A stretch of DNA of 64,000 nucleotides from assembly GCA_965247565.1 (NCBI GenBank), contig CBDFHF010000003.1:2604001-2668000 (forward strand), in the 5' to 3' direction. The first letter of the stretch is position 1; the number at the start of each line of letters is the position of its first letter. Shown here piece after piece: positions 53,400 to 62,697 of the stretch. Source of the stretch: CBDFHF01 sp965247565 (lineage in GTDB: Bacteria > Pseudomonadota > Gammaproteobacteria > Methylococcales > Methylomonadaceae). A model generated the notes under the pieces. It searched no databases. It was not told the DNA's origin and saw only the letters and a list, made by a program, of their open reading frames with translations. A program made the position numbers and the translations under genes.

Positions 53400-54175
53400 T
53401 GCAAGTTGTGGATTTGTATTTTGAAGAGTTCGGTTCAGCCCTTGAACAACCTTTAATCATCTTGCATGGTTTTTTTGCATCCTCCCGAAATTGGCGGCAA
53501 GTAGCCGAAAAGTTATCGGCTCATTTTCATGTCTACGTCCTGGATCTGCGGAATCACGGCGCTTCACCGCATCACCCGATGATGGATTACCCATCGATGA
53601 CTGCAGATTTGCTACATTTCATGGATAGCCATCAGCTAACTGGTGCTAGTTTATTGGGCCACAGCATGGGCGGCAAAATAGCCATGTGGTTTGCTTTAAA
53701 TCATCCTGAGCGCGTCGATAAATTGATTGTCGCTGATATTGCCCCGATTAGTTATCAACACAGCTTTGACAAGTTGATCAACGCCTTAAAGATATTGCCT
53801 TTAGCGGATATAGCAAATCGTAAACAAGCTGAATTAATGTTAGCGGATGCGATACCGGAGCTTAGTTATAGACAGTTTTTATTGCAGAATCTTACGCTTA
53901 CAGAAAATGGTTACAGTTGGCGGATAGATCTGGATATTTTTTATCGGATGGCACCTAGTATTATTGCTTTCCCAGATACGAAATTTTTATCAGCCTATAC
54001 GGGGGAAAGCCTATTTCTTGCGGGAAAAAATTCTGATTACGTGCGGCTTGCTGATATTAACGCCTTATTTCCTTTGGCTAAACTAAAAGTGATCGCCGAC
54101 GCTGGCCACTGGTTGCATGTTCAGCAACCAGTGGCTTTTACCGAAAGTGTGGTAGATTTTTTAAGCTCAGTTTAG
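53399..54175 (+). CDS. Alpha/beta-fold hydrolase (YbfF-like esterase)
   Basis: This 258-residue soluble esterase has HGFFASSRNW near residue 23, the nucleophile Ser89 in GHSMGG and the catalytic His in ADAGHWLHVQQP near residue 240. VLDLRNHGASPH is typical of the YbfF group, which hydrolyses short acyl esters and acyl-CoA or palmitoyl esters. The natural substrate is unknown. It overlaps the DUF445 stop by one base, and its 3' end overlaps the tail of the convergent ene-reductase gene by nine bases. Confidence 0.9.
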   Translation: MQVVDLYFEEFGSALEQPLIILHGFFASSRNWRQVAEKLSAHFHVYVLDLRNHGASPHHPMMDYPSMTADLLHFMDSHQLTGASLLGHSMGGKIAMWFALNHPERVDKLIVADIAPISYQHSFDKLINALKILPLADIANRKQAELMLADAIPELSYRQFLLQNLTLTENGYSWRIDLDIFYRMAPSIIAFPDTKFLSAYTGESLFLAGKNSDYVRLADINALFPLAKLKVIADAGHWLHVQQPVAFTESVVDFLSSV

Positions 54176-55240
54176 TGCTGGATAATCGATATAGCCTTTG
54201 TCATTACCGCCATAAAAGCGAGCGACATCCGGCTCATTGAGCGGTGCATTTTGCGCAAAGCGTTCTACCAAGTCCGGGTTGGCAATATACAATTGCCCAA
54301 ACGCGACAGCATCTGCCATTTTTTCAGCAATGACCGCTTCTGCGCGAGCTTGATCGTAACCACCGCAAATAATTAAACGACCTTGATAGGCTTTACGAAG
54401 CACCTCAAGGGAAACAACCTTGGCGCCGTGCCGGATGTCGCCTTCCAACGCATCAACAATATGCAGGTAAGCCAAGTTAAATTGGCTAAGTTGAGCTAAA
54501 AGATAAACAAAAATAGTTTCAGGGTCAGAATCGGCCATATCGTTAAAAGTACCGCTAGGTGACAAACGAATACCAACCCGCTCTGCACCGCAAATCTCGG
54601 TGACCGCTGCGGTGACTTCCAATAAAAAGCGCACACGATTTTCCAGTGAACCGCCGTAGTTATCAGTGCGTTCATTGCTGCCGTCCCGTAAGAATTGATC
54701 AAGCAAATAGCCATTAGCGCTGTGGATCTCCACGCCATCAAATCCCGCTGCCAAAGCGTTTTTCGCGGCCTGCCGGTAATCCTCAACAATGCCTTTAATT
54801 TCGTCGATACTTAAAGCGCGGGGTGTGACGAACGCTTTCATGCCAGATGGTGTGATGGCATCACCTTTTGGAGCAATAGCGGAGGGAGCGACTGGTAAAG
54901 CGCCATCATGAAAATCTGGGTGGGAGATACGGCCAACATGCCATAGTTGCAAAACTATCCGGCCATTTTTAGCGTGCACTGCAGAGGTTATTTTTTGCCA
55001 AGCCTGAATTTGCTGTTCGTTGTAAATGCAGGGAGTGGCGGGATAACCAACGCCTTGCGATGAAATCGGCGTGGCTTCGGAAATAATCAAACCTGCCGAG
55101 GCGCGTTGACCATAATACGTTGCCATCATTTCAGTCGGAATGCCGTTTGGAGCGCGCATTCTAGTGAGTGGCGCCATAATGATCCGGTTAGGTAAGTGCA
55201 GTGCGCCAAGGTTAATAGGTGTATGTAACAGATCGGTCAT
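54167..55240 (-). CDS. Old yellow enzyme family alkene reductase (NemA-like)
   Basis: This 357-residue FMN-dependent ene-reductase reduces activated C=C bonds or nitro compounds with NADPH. It has PTPINLGALHLPNRII-like N-terminal strand, APLTRMRAPNGIPTEMMATY and LQLWHVGRISHPDF. HSANGYLLDQFLRDGSNERT, a hallmark of OYE, follows, and FGQLYIANPDL binds the phosphate near the C-terminus. The ATG at 55240 (MTDLLHTPINLG) is chosen because a longer reading from 55393 adds 51 residues unlike the family. Confidence 0.92.
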   Translation of the reverse strand: MTDLLHTPINLGALHLPNRIIMAPLTRMRAPNGIPTEMMATYYGQRASAGLIISEATPISSQGVGYPATPCIYNEQQIQAWQKITSAVHAKNGRIVLQLWHVGRISHPDFHDGALPVAPSAIAPKGDAITPSGMKAFVTPRALSIDEIKGIVEDYRQAAKNALAAGFDGVEIHSANGYLLDQFLRDGSNERTDNYGGSLENRVRFLLEVTAAVTEICGAERVGIRLSPSGTFNDMADSDPETIFVYLLAQLSQFNLAYLHIVDALEGDIRHGAKVVSLEVLRKAYQGRLIICGGYDQARAEAVIAEKMADAVAFGQLYIANPDLVERFAQNAPLNEPDVARFYGGNDKGYIDYPALN

Positions 55241-55385
55241 GATTACCTCAGGTTTGGTGTTTTGGTTCAAGAATTGCCAAGCTAAATTTATACGGTTAAT
55301 ACAGCAAAGTTGCAATAGGTGATTGCTGGCTATACAGTTATCTGATAATGATTGTTTTCGATATTCAAGTTGGGGTGCTAACGAT

Positions 55386-56168
55386 ATGAACATTACTTTT
55401 TTAAGGCCTTATTTGGTCGCGCTAATATTTCTGTGCAATACAGCTGTTATTGCCGCAGATTTTGACCGTGCCAGTGTTGAAGCATTGCTTAGTAAAGCAG
55501 AGACTAAGCACCCGGCGGATTTAAGACGAAAAGACCTGCGCGGCCTGGATTTATCCGGTCTGGATTTTACAAAAGCTGATTTATGGGGATCTGATTTACG
55601 CAATGCAAATTTCAGTAAAGCCGATTTGTCGGGTTTAAATCTCGATTTAACAGTGATGTCCAAAATCAATCTATCCGGTGCCAATCTGTCCAAGACCAGT
55701 ATTTTTGGGGTGCACATGGGGAGTGCTAATCTAAGCAAAGCCAATCTAACCGGTAGTCGTATTATTGCTAATTTGGATCGCGCTGATCTCAGCGGGGCGA
55801 ACTTGGCCAACGTCAATTGGGGCGTGGACATGAAAAATCAGCCGATGGGTTTGATGCGAGTCACATTGAATAACGTCAATTTATCCGGCGCCAATTTAGC
55901 CGATGCCAATTTAAATCGGGCTTTGATGCGCTATGCCAACCTAACTGGTGCAAAATTAAACAATGTCATTTTAGTGGGTGTAGATTTATCTGGCGCCGAT
56001 TTTACCGGTGCAGATTTATCGGGGGCAGATTTGTCAGATGCAAAATTGGAAGATACCAATTTTGCGGGTGCCGACTTAGCCGGGGCGAAATTTTCAGGGG
56101 TTAAGGATAAATCAGTGCTAAAAGGGTTAGATAGCAGCAAAAATTTGCAGACGGCTGTCTTTGATTAA
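55386..56168 (+). CDS. Exported pentapeptide-repeat protein
   Basis: This 260-residue protein has a signal peptide (MNITFLRPYLVALIFLCNTA, cleavage near VIAA) and then about 35 A(D/N)LxX pentapeptide repeats from residue 40 to the end, for example LSGANLSKTSIFGVHMGSAN. These fold as a right-handed quadrilateral beta-helix. The periplasmic location argues against the gyrase-protecting Qnr/MfpA type, and the function is unknown. It is divergent from the ene-reductase gene, with a 145-bp gap. Confidence 0.88.
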   Translation: MNITFLRPYLVALIFLCNTAVIAADFDRASVEALLSKAETKHPADLRRKDLRGLDLSGLDFTKADLWGSDLRNANFSKADLSGLNLDLTVMSKINLSGANLSKTSIFGVHMGSANLSKANLTGSRIIANLDRADLSGANLANVNWGVDMKNQPMGLMRVTLNNVNLSGANLADANLNRALMRYANLTGAKLNNVILVGVDLSGADFTGADLSGADLSDAKLEDTNFAGADLAGAKFSGVKDKSVLKGLDSSKNLQTAVFD

Positions 56169-56213
56169 CTAATTACTGGTTTGTGGATCGGTATATTCAA
56201 ACTGAATAAAAAC

Positions 56214-56241
56214 AATAAAGGGAGCCGAGGCTCCCTTTATT
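56214..56241. terminator. Bidirectional Rho-independent terminator
   Basis: AATAAAGGGAGCC (56214-56226) and GGCTCCCTTTATT (56229-56241) form a 13-bp stem with a 2-base spacer, with A-rich sequence before and T-rich after. It sits between the convergent pentapeptide and cytochrome c peroxidase genes and can serve both. Confidence 0.85.
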
Positions 56242-56254
56242 TTGCCAATATGGA

Positions 56255-57280
56255 TTAATTACTCTCAGCTGGATTATTTGTCCGGCCAGGTGTTCCTGGT
56301 AACGAAGGTATAGTTTGTTTTGGGAATTGACCAGTCAAACTTTCCAAAAAGGCAACGATATCATCAGTTTCTGCTGAGGTTAAATCTTTACCTAATTGCG
56401 TCTTTGCCATAACCACGACCGCCTTTTCCAGAGTCGGTACCGAACCATTGTGGAAGTAGGGGGCAGTCAACGCGATGTTACGCAAGGTAGGGACTTTAAA
56501 TTTCTTTTTGTCAGCATCCTTTTTACTGACCTCAGCTAGCCCCAGATCCTCTTCGAAGTGATATTTTTCTTCGAGTTTCGCATCAGCCATGACCGGGAAT
56601 ATTTGAAAACTGCCGCCGCCATTTAATGCGGGTCCGCTATGGCAGTTGCCGCAGCCCAGCGCCTCAACTTTTTTCAAACCTCTTACTTGTTGCTCGGTTA
56701 AAGCTGAGGTGTTACCGCCGATGTATTTATCAAAGGCGCTGTTAGGAGTAATTAAAGTTCTTTCATAAGCAGCAATGGCTTTGGTGGCATTTTCCTTGGA
56801 AACGGCGTCTTCACCTTTACCAAAGGCTTTTTCAAACGCCTGTTGATAGCCGTCTATGCTTTTTAAACGGGCGATCACCACATTCCAGTCTTTCATGCCC
56901 ATTTCAATCGGGTTAGTAACAGGGCCTGCAGCTTGCTCTTCCAGGCTGGCCGCTCGGCCATCCCAGAATTGCACTTTGTTAAATGCGGCATTCCATACGG
57001 TAGGTGCGCTGCGGCCTCCGGTTTGGCCATTAATGCCCATTGAATTGGGACGATTGTCTTCCCCACCCAACATGGTGTTGTGACAGGATGCACAAGATAC
57101 TGTGCCGGTGGAAGATAAACGCGGGTCATGATAAAGCATTTGTCCCAAACTGACTTTTTCTGCTGTAGTGGGATTATCTGCTGGCGCGGGTGCTTCGGTT
57201 GGTAAAGCTTCCCAGGCTGAAGCTACAGAAACTGAACCGGCTAAGGCCAACGCAGCGACTAATGAACGTATTTTAAACAT
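56255..57280 (-). CDS. Di-heme cytochrome c peroxidase
   Basis: This 341-residue periplasmic enzyme has a signal peptide (cleavage near VASA, residue 22) and two heme c sites: CASCH at 63-67 and CGNCH at 210-214. It reduces hydrogen peroxide to water with electrons from cytochrome c. NPIEMGM and NIALTAPYFHNGSVPTLEKA are conserved in the CcpA/MauG family. The length fits classical bacterial peroxidases. It is monocistronic, with a terminator just downstream. Confidence 0.95.
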   Translation of the reverse strand: MFKIRSLVAALALAGSVSVASAWEALPTEAPAPADNPTTAEKVSLGQMLYHDPRLSSTGTVSCASCHNTMLGGEDNRPNSMGINGQTGGRSAPTVWNAAFNKVQFWDGRAASLEEQAAGPVTNPIEMGMKDWNVVIARLKSIDGYQQAFEKAFGKGEDAVSKENATKAIAAYERTLITPNSAFDKYIGGNTSALTEQQVRGLKKVEALGCGNCHSGPALNGGGSFQIFPVMADAKLEEKYHFEEDLGLAEVSKKDADKKKFKVPTLRNIALTAPYFHNGSVPTLEKAVVVMAKTQLGKDLTSAETDDIVAFLESLTGQFPKQTIPSLPGTPGRTNNPAESN

Positions 57281-57418
57281 ACCATCTCCTAAGCATTATT
57301 ATTAATATAAAAGCGATTTTTAAAAGTTTCGCCCATTGTTATCGGGTAACCCCCCGAATTGTAAAATAGGAAGACAGTAAGGTACAGTCAAAAATTCCTG
57401 GGTGGGTTTTATAGGTTT

Positions 57419-58591
57419 TTATGGGATTAGGTACTTTCTTACGATTTCTACCCAAAAATTTGCACCAACCGATAATATCGCGTCGTTAAAATCATAATGA
57501 GGATTATGCAGCAAGCAGCCGTTTTCAGAAGAACCGTTGCCAATCCAAAGATAGCAGCCGGGTTTTTCTTGCAGCATAAAGGCAAAATCTTCTGAGCCCA
57601 TACTAGGCGTGGGATTCAAATGCACACTATCTACGCCAACTACAGCTGTTGCCGCTTCTAACGCCAATGCGGTTTCTGTTGCGGCATTTTGTGTAACGGG
57701 ATAACCTGGATTTTCCGGATTAAAGTTAAGCTCAGCTGTGACGTTAAAGCCCGAACAAATTCCATTCAGTAATTGCTTGATTTTTTCGGCAATTGCTTTT
57801 TGAACCCGGTCGTTAAAACACCGGAATGTACCTCTTAACAACACCGATTCTGGTAGTGCATTCCAGGTATTGCCGGCGTGAATTTGAGTAATACTAACCA
57901 CCGCAGAATCTGCCGGATCGACAGATCGGCTAACGATGGTTTGTAACGCAGTAACCAATTGCGCGGCGGCTATGATGGCATCGTTACCTAAATGGGGCAT
58001 AGCAGCATGACTTGCTTGGCCTTTGAGAGTGATTTCAAAACAATCGAATGAGGCCATTACTGGTCCGGTTTTAATGGCAAAATGCCCTGTTGGAATATCT
58101 GGAAAATTGTGCATACCGAACACACAATCGGCGGGGAATTTCGAAAACAAACCATCATCAATCATTTGTTTGGCACCAGCACGACCTTCTTCTGCCGGTT
58201 GAAAGATGAAATACACTGTGCCATCAAAGCTTTTATGTTCCGACAGATATTTCGCTGCGCCCAGTAACATGGCGGTGTGGCCGTCATGACCGCAAGCGTG
58301 CATTTTGCCATCGTGGCAAGACTTATGCGCAAAGCTGTTTTGCTCCTGAATAAACAGAGCATCCATATCGGCGCGTAAGGCGATTTTTTTGTTACTCGTT
58401 CCTGATGAAAGCGTGGCAACCACGCCGGTTTTGCCTAAACCTTGATGAACTTCCAAGCCAAAATCGGTTAATTTTTCGGCAACAAACTGCGCGGTTGCTG
58501 TTTCTTCAAATGCGGTTTCAGGGTATTGATGTAAATGTCTGCGCCACTCGCGCATTTGCTCGTGCAATTGTTTTATGGTGGTGTCAGACAT
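57419..58591 (-). CDS. M20 family amidohydrolase (hippurate/IAA-amino acid hydrolase type)
   Basis: This 390-residue metal-dependent amidase has the M20D motifs WRRHLHQYPETAFEE, LRADMDAL, MHACGHDGHTAMLLG and FQPAEEGRAGAKQMIDDG. PSMGSEDFAFMLQEKPGCYL lies near the C-terminus. The family cleaves N-acyl amino acids, such as hippurate. It overlaps the end of the HD-domain gene upstream by eight bases, so the two are co-transcribed. Confidence 0.92.
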   Translation of the reverse strand: MSDTTIKQLHEQMREWRRHLHQYPETAFEETATAQFVAEKLTDFGLEVHQGLGKTGVVATLSSGTSNKKIALRADMDALFIQEQNSFAHKSCHDGKMHACGHDGHTAMLLGAAKYLSEHKSFDGTVYFIFQPAEEGRAGAKQMIDDGLFSKFPADCVFGMHNFPDIPTGHFAIKTGPVMASFDCFEITLKGQASHAAMPHLGNDAIIAAAQLVTALQTIVSRSVDPADSAVVSITQIHAGNTWNALPESVLLRGTFRCFNDRVQKAIAEKIKQLLNGICSGFNVTAELNFNPENPGYPVTQNAATETALALEAATAVVGVDSVHLNPTPSMGSEDFAFMLQEKPGCYLWIGNGSSENGCLLHNPHYDFNDAILSVGANFWVEIVRKYLIP

Positions 58592-59201
58592 GTAAGCGTT
58601 CCAGAGCTTGGGTTAGGTTTAGCCGCGCGGCTGATTCATAGCGTTCAATGAAGTGGGGCGTATTGAAAATAGTGCGGCGATCTAAAAAAGCTTGCAACAC
58701 GTCTGAACGTTTTTTATTGAATTCTACATCACTTACGTGTGCGTATTCGCAACGTATTTGTTGGTCATATTCGGCAAACCGATGCGGGCTTGCCGCCAGA
58801 ATCGACAGGTCAACATCAACAAGAATTTCTGCGTCAATACCCAGTGGTTGAGTGTTATGTCGGGTAAACATAATGAGTTCATAAATTCTGGTGATTACTT
58901 GCTCATTAATATTCAGTTTTAGTAAGCAAGACTGAGCCCAATCGGCGCTGAGTTGTTCGTTATCGTGACGCAAAGGATTATAAACAGCATCATGAAACCA
59001 CAGCGCAATTTCTATCTCAGCCGGTTTGTTGGCTAAATTTTTAACTTTCTGGAATTTACTCAGACAGTCATCAAGATGTTGGCTAGTGTGATAGTGACGG
59101 TGCTCTTCGCTATAACGGGCTATCAATTCGTGAAATAACTGCTTAGGTGCGGCAACGTTTAAAGCCTGCCAGGCGGATTGCCATTGTTTAAGGGTTGGCA
59201 T
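58584..59201 (-). CDS. HD-domain predicted metal-dependent phosphohydrolase
   Basis: This 205-residue cytoplasmic protein has the HD-family signature: RHYHTSQHLDDCLSKF, then IALWFHDAVYNPLRHDNEQL with the His-Asp metal site, and VDVDLSILAASPHRFAEYDQ. It is often mis-annotated as an NMDA-receptor subunit-like protein. The substrate is unknown. Eight bases overlap with the M20 gene that follows. Confidence 0.87.
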   Translation of the reverse strand: MPTLKQWQSAWQALNVAAPKQLFHELIARYSEEHRHYHTSQHLDDCLSKFQKVKNLANKPAEIEIALWFHDAVYNPLRHDNEQLSADWAQSCLLKLNINEQVITRIYELIMFTRHNTQPLGIDAEILVDVDLSILAASPHRFAEYDQQIRCEYAHVSDVEFNKKRSDVLQAFLDRRTIFNTPHFIERYESAARLNLTQALERLHV

Positions 59202-60031
59202 GGTGTTGGATTCTCAGAGTTTTCAAGCTCATTTTTTCTTGTAGATGTATGGTTTGAGGCACTGATAAGGATTAAGCATTATAGAAAATGGTTTTTTATA
59301 CCATGATGGCAACAACGCTTAATATAAGTCTTTCTTTGTGTTTTTATCGGAATAGCTATGCCAACAGGAATTTTTTTTCTGTGATGGTGTCGAGTGGAGG
59401 AGGTAGTTACTTCATATCCCTCGTTTCTTGCCCCAAATTCTTCGGAATTTCCACATTCTGTATTGAAATCTAATCTTTTTGTTAAATGCCATGATAAACA
59501 ACGAAGTTCCTATGAGTGTTAATCTAAATAATTTTCTTGGCTGAAAATTAAATCAAGGTTTTTTATTATTTCGTCGGTTTCGATTTTAATTTTTATTTCC
59601 ATTTTAAATTCAGGTTATGCAAAAAAATATGTAGTTTTGTCTTTTTGACGCCACTTTAGGCGATGTTTGGTTGATTTTAGACCATTTTAAACTTGTCCTT
59701 TTGTGCTTCAATTTGCATTTTTACTAATTCTCTCTTATTCATCATGCTTTTTGTTTCTATGGATCCGGCTTCTCAATGTCTGAAGTAGTTGCGTTATTTG
59801 GCAACTTCGCACGTTACCGCTGCGTTCTCTGCAAAGTCGGAGGGAAATTGATACTTCAAAGGCTGGATCAAAAGTTCAACGCAAGATTTCCTCAATAGGG
59901 CGTGAGCTAAAGCAATCATAACGGTCAAGACCTTAATTTTTTGCCAACTGGACTATACTCAAATCAGTGCTGCGAAAAGGCGCGGACAAACTTCCTCAAA
60001 ACACCGTACCCGTGAGACCCATTGTATAGCC
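59202..60031. other. Long intergenic region before the pilM-like gene
   Basis: This 830-bp stretch is AT-rich between 59480 and 59760 and more balanced afterwards. I see no convincing gene; a 61-codon open frame at 59288-59473 has no family likeness or good ribosome-binding site. The second half probably contains the promoter of the pilus operon, but no clear -35/-10 pair was identified. Confidence 0.45.
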
Positions 60032-61114
60032 ATGTTTCATTTCAGAAAGTCACAGTCTGTGATTGGTTTTGATTTAGGCCTTGAAAAATTAAACATGGTG
60101 CAAGTGACGCATGTTTCAGGACAACCCAAAATCCAGGCGGCACTGTCAGATTATCATGATGCCAACTATGAATTGTTACTGAAAGAACCACAACGTCTTA
60201 AAACATTGATTAAACGGGGTTTTGGCATGATGCCGTTTGTTGGGCGCACGGTTGTGTCTTCCTTGCCTAATACCAAGCTGCAGCTGATGTTTCTCAATTA
60301 CCTGTGTAAGTCAGGACAGAATGAGGCAGAAGCCTTACTCGCCGGGTTGAGTGGTCGGGTAAGCGGTGATTTACGCGACTATGTAGTCGATTACGTGCCG
60401 ATCAAACCCGTTATAGAAGAGTATCAAACCCGCGTTGCGCTGGTCGCCTTAGCAAAAAAGCAGGATGTGGAAAATTATCTGGACTTGTTACAAAAATGCG
60501 GATTGCAGGTAGAAGCTCTGGAAATTGGTCCAGTTGCCATTAGGCGCTTGATTACATCAATGTCCAGCGAATCGGAACCTGAAAAAGTGTTAGCGATTAA
60601 TTTTGGCACCCAGAAGAGTTTTTTAACGGTGTTGTGGAATGGCGATATTTTGCTGGATAGACCACTGAATTTTGGTTTGGAATCTATTTTGCAGGCGCTG
60701 GCACAAGCTTTAGATATTGATCAAAAAATAGCGCTCAAGATGATTCATGATTTTGGTTTATCTCAAACCCCTACAGCCGGCATAGCGGTAGCGGATGATG
60801 AGGATATTAAAAGAGTTATCCATGATGTATTGACACCGACATTTGCGCAATTAGCGGCAGAAGTCAGGGAAGTATTGCTTTACATCGCTTCTGAAACGAG
60901 AGGCGGTGCAGTTGAACGTATCTATTTACTGGGCAGTGTGGCGCGATTGCGGGGGCTGGAGCAAGTGATAGATCAGCTGATTTCTATTCCCGTAAAAATA
61001 TTGAACCCATTTTACGGTTTCTCTGTGATGGATGATTTTGATGATATAGGCAATTTGGGGCCGTTGTCAGGTATTGCTGTTGCAACTGGTTTGGCGTTGA
61101 GGAGAGTCAAATAA
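60032..61114 (+). CDS. PilM-like (MshI-type) type IV pilus assembly protein
   Basis: This 360-residue cytoplasmic actin-like ATPase-fold protein has the PilM opening motif SVIGFDLGLEKLNMVQV. VVSSLPNTKLQLMFLNY matches the next conserved strand, and AINFGTQKSFLTVLWNGD and IYLLGSVARLRGLEQVIDQL match the later actin-fold motifs. It would recruit the PilN-like protein to the inner membrane. It is the first gene of a tight five-gene operon with 2-bp spacing to the next. The short PilP-like partner and the secretin without AMIN domains favour an MSHA-type system over classical PilMNOPQ. Confidence 0.85.
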   Translation: MFHFRKSQSVIGFDLGLEKLNMVQVTHVSGQPKIQAALSDYHDANYELLLKEPQRLKTLIKRGFGMMPFVGRTVVSSLPNTKLQLMFLNYLCKSGQNEAEALLAGLSGRVSGDLRDYVVDYVPIKPVIEEYQTRVALVALAKKQDVENYLDLLQKCGLQVEALEIGPVAIRRLITSMSSESEPEKVLAINFGTQKSFLTVLWNGDILLDRPLNFGLESILQALAQALDIDQKIALKMIHDFGLSQTPTAGIAVADDEDIKRVIHDVLTPTFAQLAAEVREVLLYIASETRGGAVERIYLLGSVARLRGLEQVIDQLISIPVKILNPFYGFSVMDDFDDIGNLGPLSGIAVATGLALRRVK

Positions 61115-61116
61115 GT

Positions 61117-61779
61117 ATGCATGAATTAGATTTGATTCCAGCAGAATATCGGCAACGCCAGCAAATACAACGAAATTGTACGATTTTTATCTGTATTTTC
61201 ATGGTGTTGTTAGCAGCGATTGCCGGTTTGAAAATGGTATTGCAGCACCAAACAAGCGAATTGCAAATCCAAATCCAGAGTTTGGAAAACGGCAAAAAAA
61301 CCAAGTTGGATCAGCAACAAAAGTTTAATGAATTACTGGCAAAAGAGCGCTTATTAAAAAAACGTTTAGAGATTTTTAACAGTCTGCACGGTGGGCCATC
61401 GGTGCAGCAATTATTGATGGCCGTAGACCGGGTGTTAGATGGCGATGTTTGGTTTAATGAATGGTCGTTGTTAAGAACCGCAGAGATTGATATGACGAAA
61501 ACGATGCCCTCGACATCCAACCTTGTCATTGTGATACCAGAAGGTGAGGGCGGTGCTGGTGCAGATAAATCTTGGCAATTAACGACTCGGATGGAAATCA
61601 ACGGACAGGCTATAGACCATAGCAAACTATCGGCATTTGTTAGTCGGTTGATGAAACAGCCGGAGATTAATGATGTCAAGTTACTAAATACCAGCCTCAA
61701 GACCTATCTTTCAACTCAGCTTGTTGATTTTAAAATGGTTGTCATAATAAACAATCAGTTTGCTGGGAAGCATGGTTAA
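61117..61779 (+). CDS. PilN-like inner-membrane pilus assembly protein
   Basis: This 220-residue bitopic protein starts MHELDLIPAEYRQRQQIQRN, the PilN-type N-terminal motif that binds PilM. It has one membrane helix (TIFICIFMVLLAAIAGLKMV) and a coiled-coil (SELQIQIQSLENGKKTKLDQ). A ferredoxin-like periplasmic domain follows. It overlaps the next gene by 20 bases. It belongs to the alignment subcomplex linking the cytoplasmic and outer-membrane parts of the pilus machine. Confidence 0.82.
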   Translation: MHELDLIPAEYRQRQQIQRNCTIFICIFMVLLAAIAGLKMVLQHQTSELQIQIQSLENGKKTKLDQQQKFNELLAKERLLKKRLEIFNSLHGGPSVQQLLMAVDRVLDGDVWFNEWSLLRTAEIDMTKTMPSTSNLVIVIPEGEGGAGADKSWQLTTRMEINGQAIDHSKLSAFVSRLMKQPEINDVKLLNTSLKTYLSTQLVDFKMVVIINNQFAGKHG

Positions 61780-62341
61780 GTATTTACAACAACAGATACA
61801 GCCCTCGATGCTTTTGTTGTTGATGGGCGCTATTCTCATGTTGACAGGTCTTGCGGGGTATCTTTATGTGTTTAAAAAGCCTCTAAGTGAGTACCGACAA
61901 GCGCAACAAACTTTTACGTTGTTACAAGATGAAATTACCACGGGTATTTCTTTATCCGAGCAACTGGCAAATACTCAAAACAGCGTATCGCAGTTAGAAC
62001 GGCAATTGCTGGGTTCATCGCCAGCGTTGCCGATTAATCAAAAAATTGCCTTTGTGATTGGTCGATTGGATTCCGTTTCTGTTCGACATAAAGTGAATTT
62101 GAATAGCGTGCAGCCGGGTGAAGTAGCGCAGGTTTTTCAGTTTCAGGAACTCCCTTTCAATATTGAAATCAGCGGGTCTTATTTTAGTTTGTTTGCTTGG
62201 TTGCAGCAGGTAGAGCAGGATCTGGGCTCCATTGTTATTAAAGATTTCGCCATGCGTTCGTCGGAAGCTGCCGACAATAGCATTACTATGAAATTAACAC
62301 TGGTTTCGTATTTGCCAATGACTGGTGATAAACCATGGTAA
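61760..62341 (+). CDS. PilO-like (MshJ-type) pilus assembly protein
   Basis: This 193-residue bitopic inner-membrane protein has a single N-terminal helix (MLLLLMGAILMLTGLAGYLY), a coiled-coil (LSEQLANTQNSVSQLERQLL) and a C-terminal ferredoxin-like domain (FNIEISGSYFSLFAWLQQVE). This is the PilO/MshJ arrangement. It overlaps the preceding gene by 20 bases and the following one by 7, so the genes are translationally coupled. Confidence 0.8.
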   Translation: MLGSMVKYLQQQIQPSMLLLLMGAILMLTGLAGYLYVFKKPLSEYRQAQQTFTLLQDEITTGISLSEQLANTQNSVSQLERQLLGSSPALPINQKIAFVIGRLDSVSVRHKVNLNSVQPGEVAQVFQFQELPFNIEISGSYFSLFAWLQQVEQDLGSIVIKDFAMRSSEAADNSITMKLTLVSYLPMTGDKPW

Positions 62342-62697
62342 AGCGACATTTGTTGGCATGGCTAATTTTAATGCCGACTTGGGCAACCGGTGACGACACA
62401 TTGAGCGTACAACATGACCCATTTAAAAAACCGGCCAGATTTCAGGTACAGGCCGAGCCATTACCTATTGCAGCCGATAATAAAGTTGATTTGGGTTTAG
62501 ACAGGTACAAACTGAGCGCAATTTTACGAGCGGATGAGAATTCCATGGTGATTTTAGAAGGCAAAACCCTCAAGTTGGGCGATAGCTTTGAAGGTTATCG
62601 TCTGGTTACTATTGGTGAACGTTCAGCTGTATTCAGCAAAAACCGAATGCAATTCATTTTAAACATAGACAAAACGGATACAGCCTCACCGCCATGA
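62335..62697 (+). CDS. PilP/MshK-like short periplasmic pilus protein
   Basis: This 120-residue protein has an N-terminal signal sequence (MVKRHLLAWLILMPTWATGD) and a small domain (LSAILRADENSMVILEGKTL, FEGYRLVTIGERSAVF) like the C-terminal HR domain of PilP/GspC and of MshK. It would bind the secretin N-terminal domains. It is shorter than PilP (about 175 residues) and lacks an obvious lipobox, closer to MshK. The stop overlaps the secretin start (ATGA). Confidence 0.75.
   Translation: MVKRHLLAWLILMPTWATGDDTLSVQHDPFKKPARFQVQAEPLPIAADNKVDLGLDRYKLSAILRADENSMVILEGKTLKLGDSFEGYRLVTIGERSAVFSKNRMQFILNIDKTDTASPP

Noticed and set aside
54167..55393. Longer start for the ene-reductase at 55393
   Set aside because: The extra 51 residues do not resemble the family, and the ATG at 55240 gives the normal N-terminus.
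59288..59473. 61-codon open frame in the long intergenic region
   Set aside because: No ribosome-binding site of quality, no family resemblance and composition typical of noncoding DNA.
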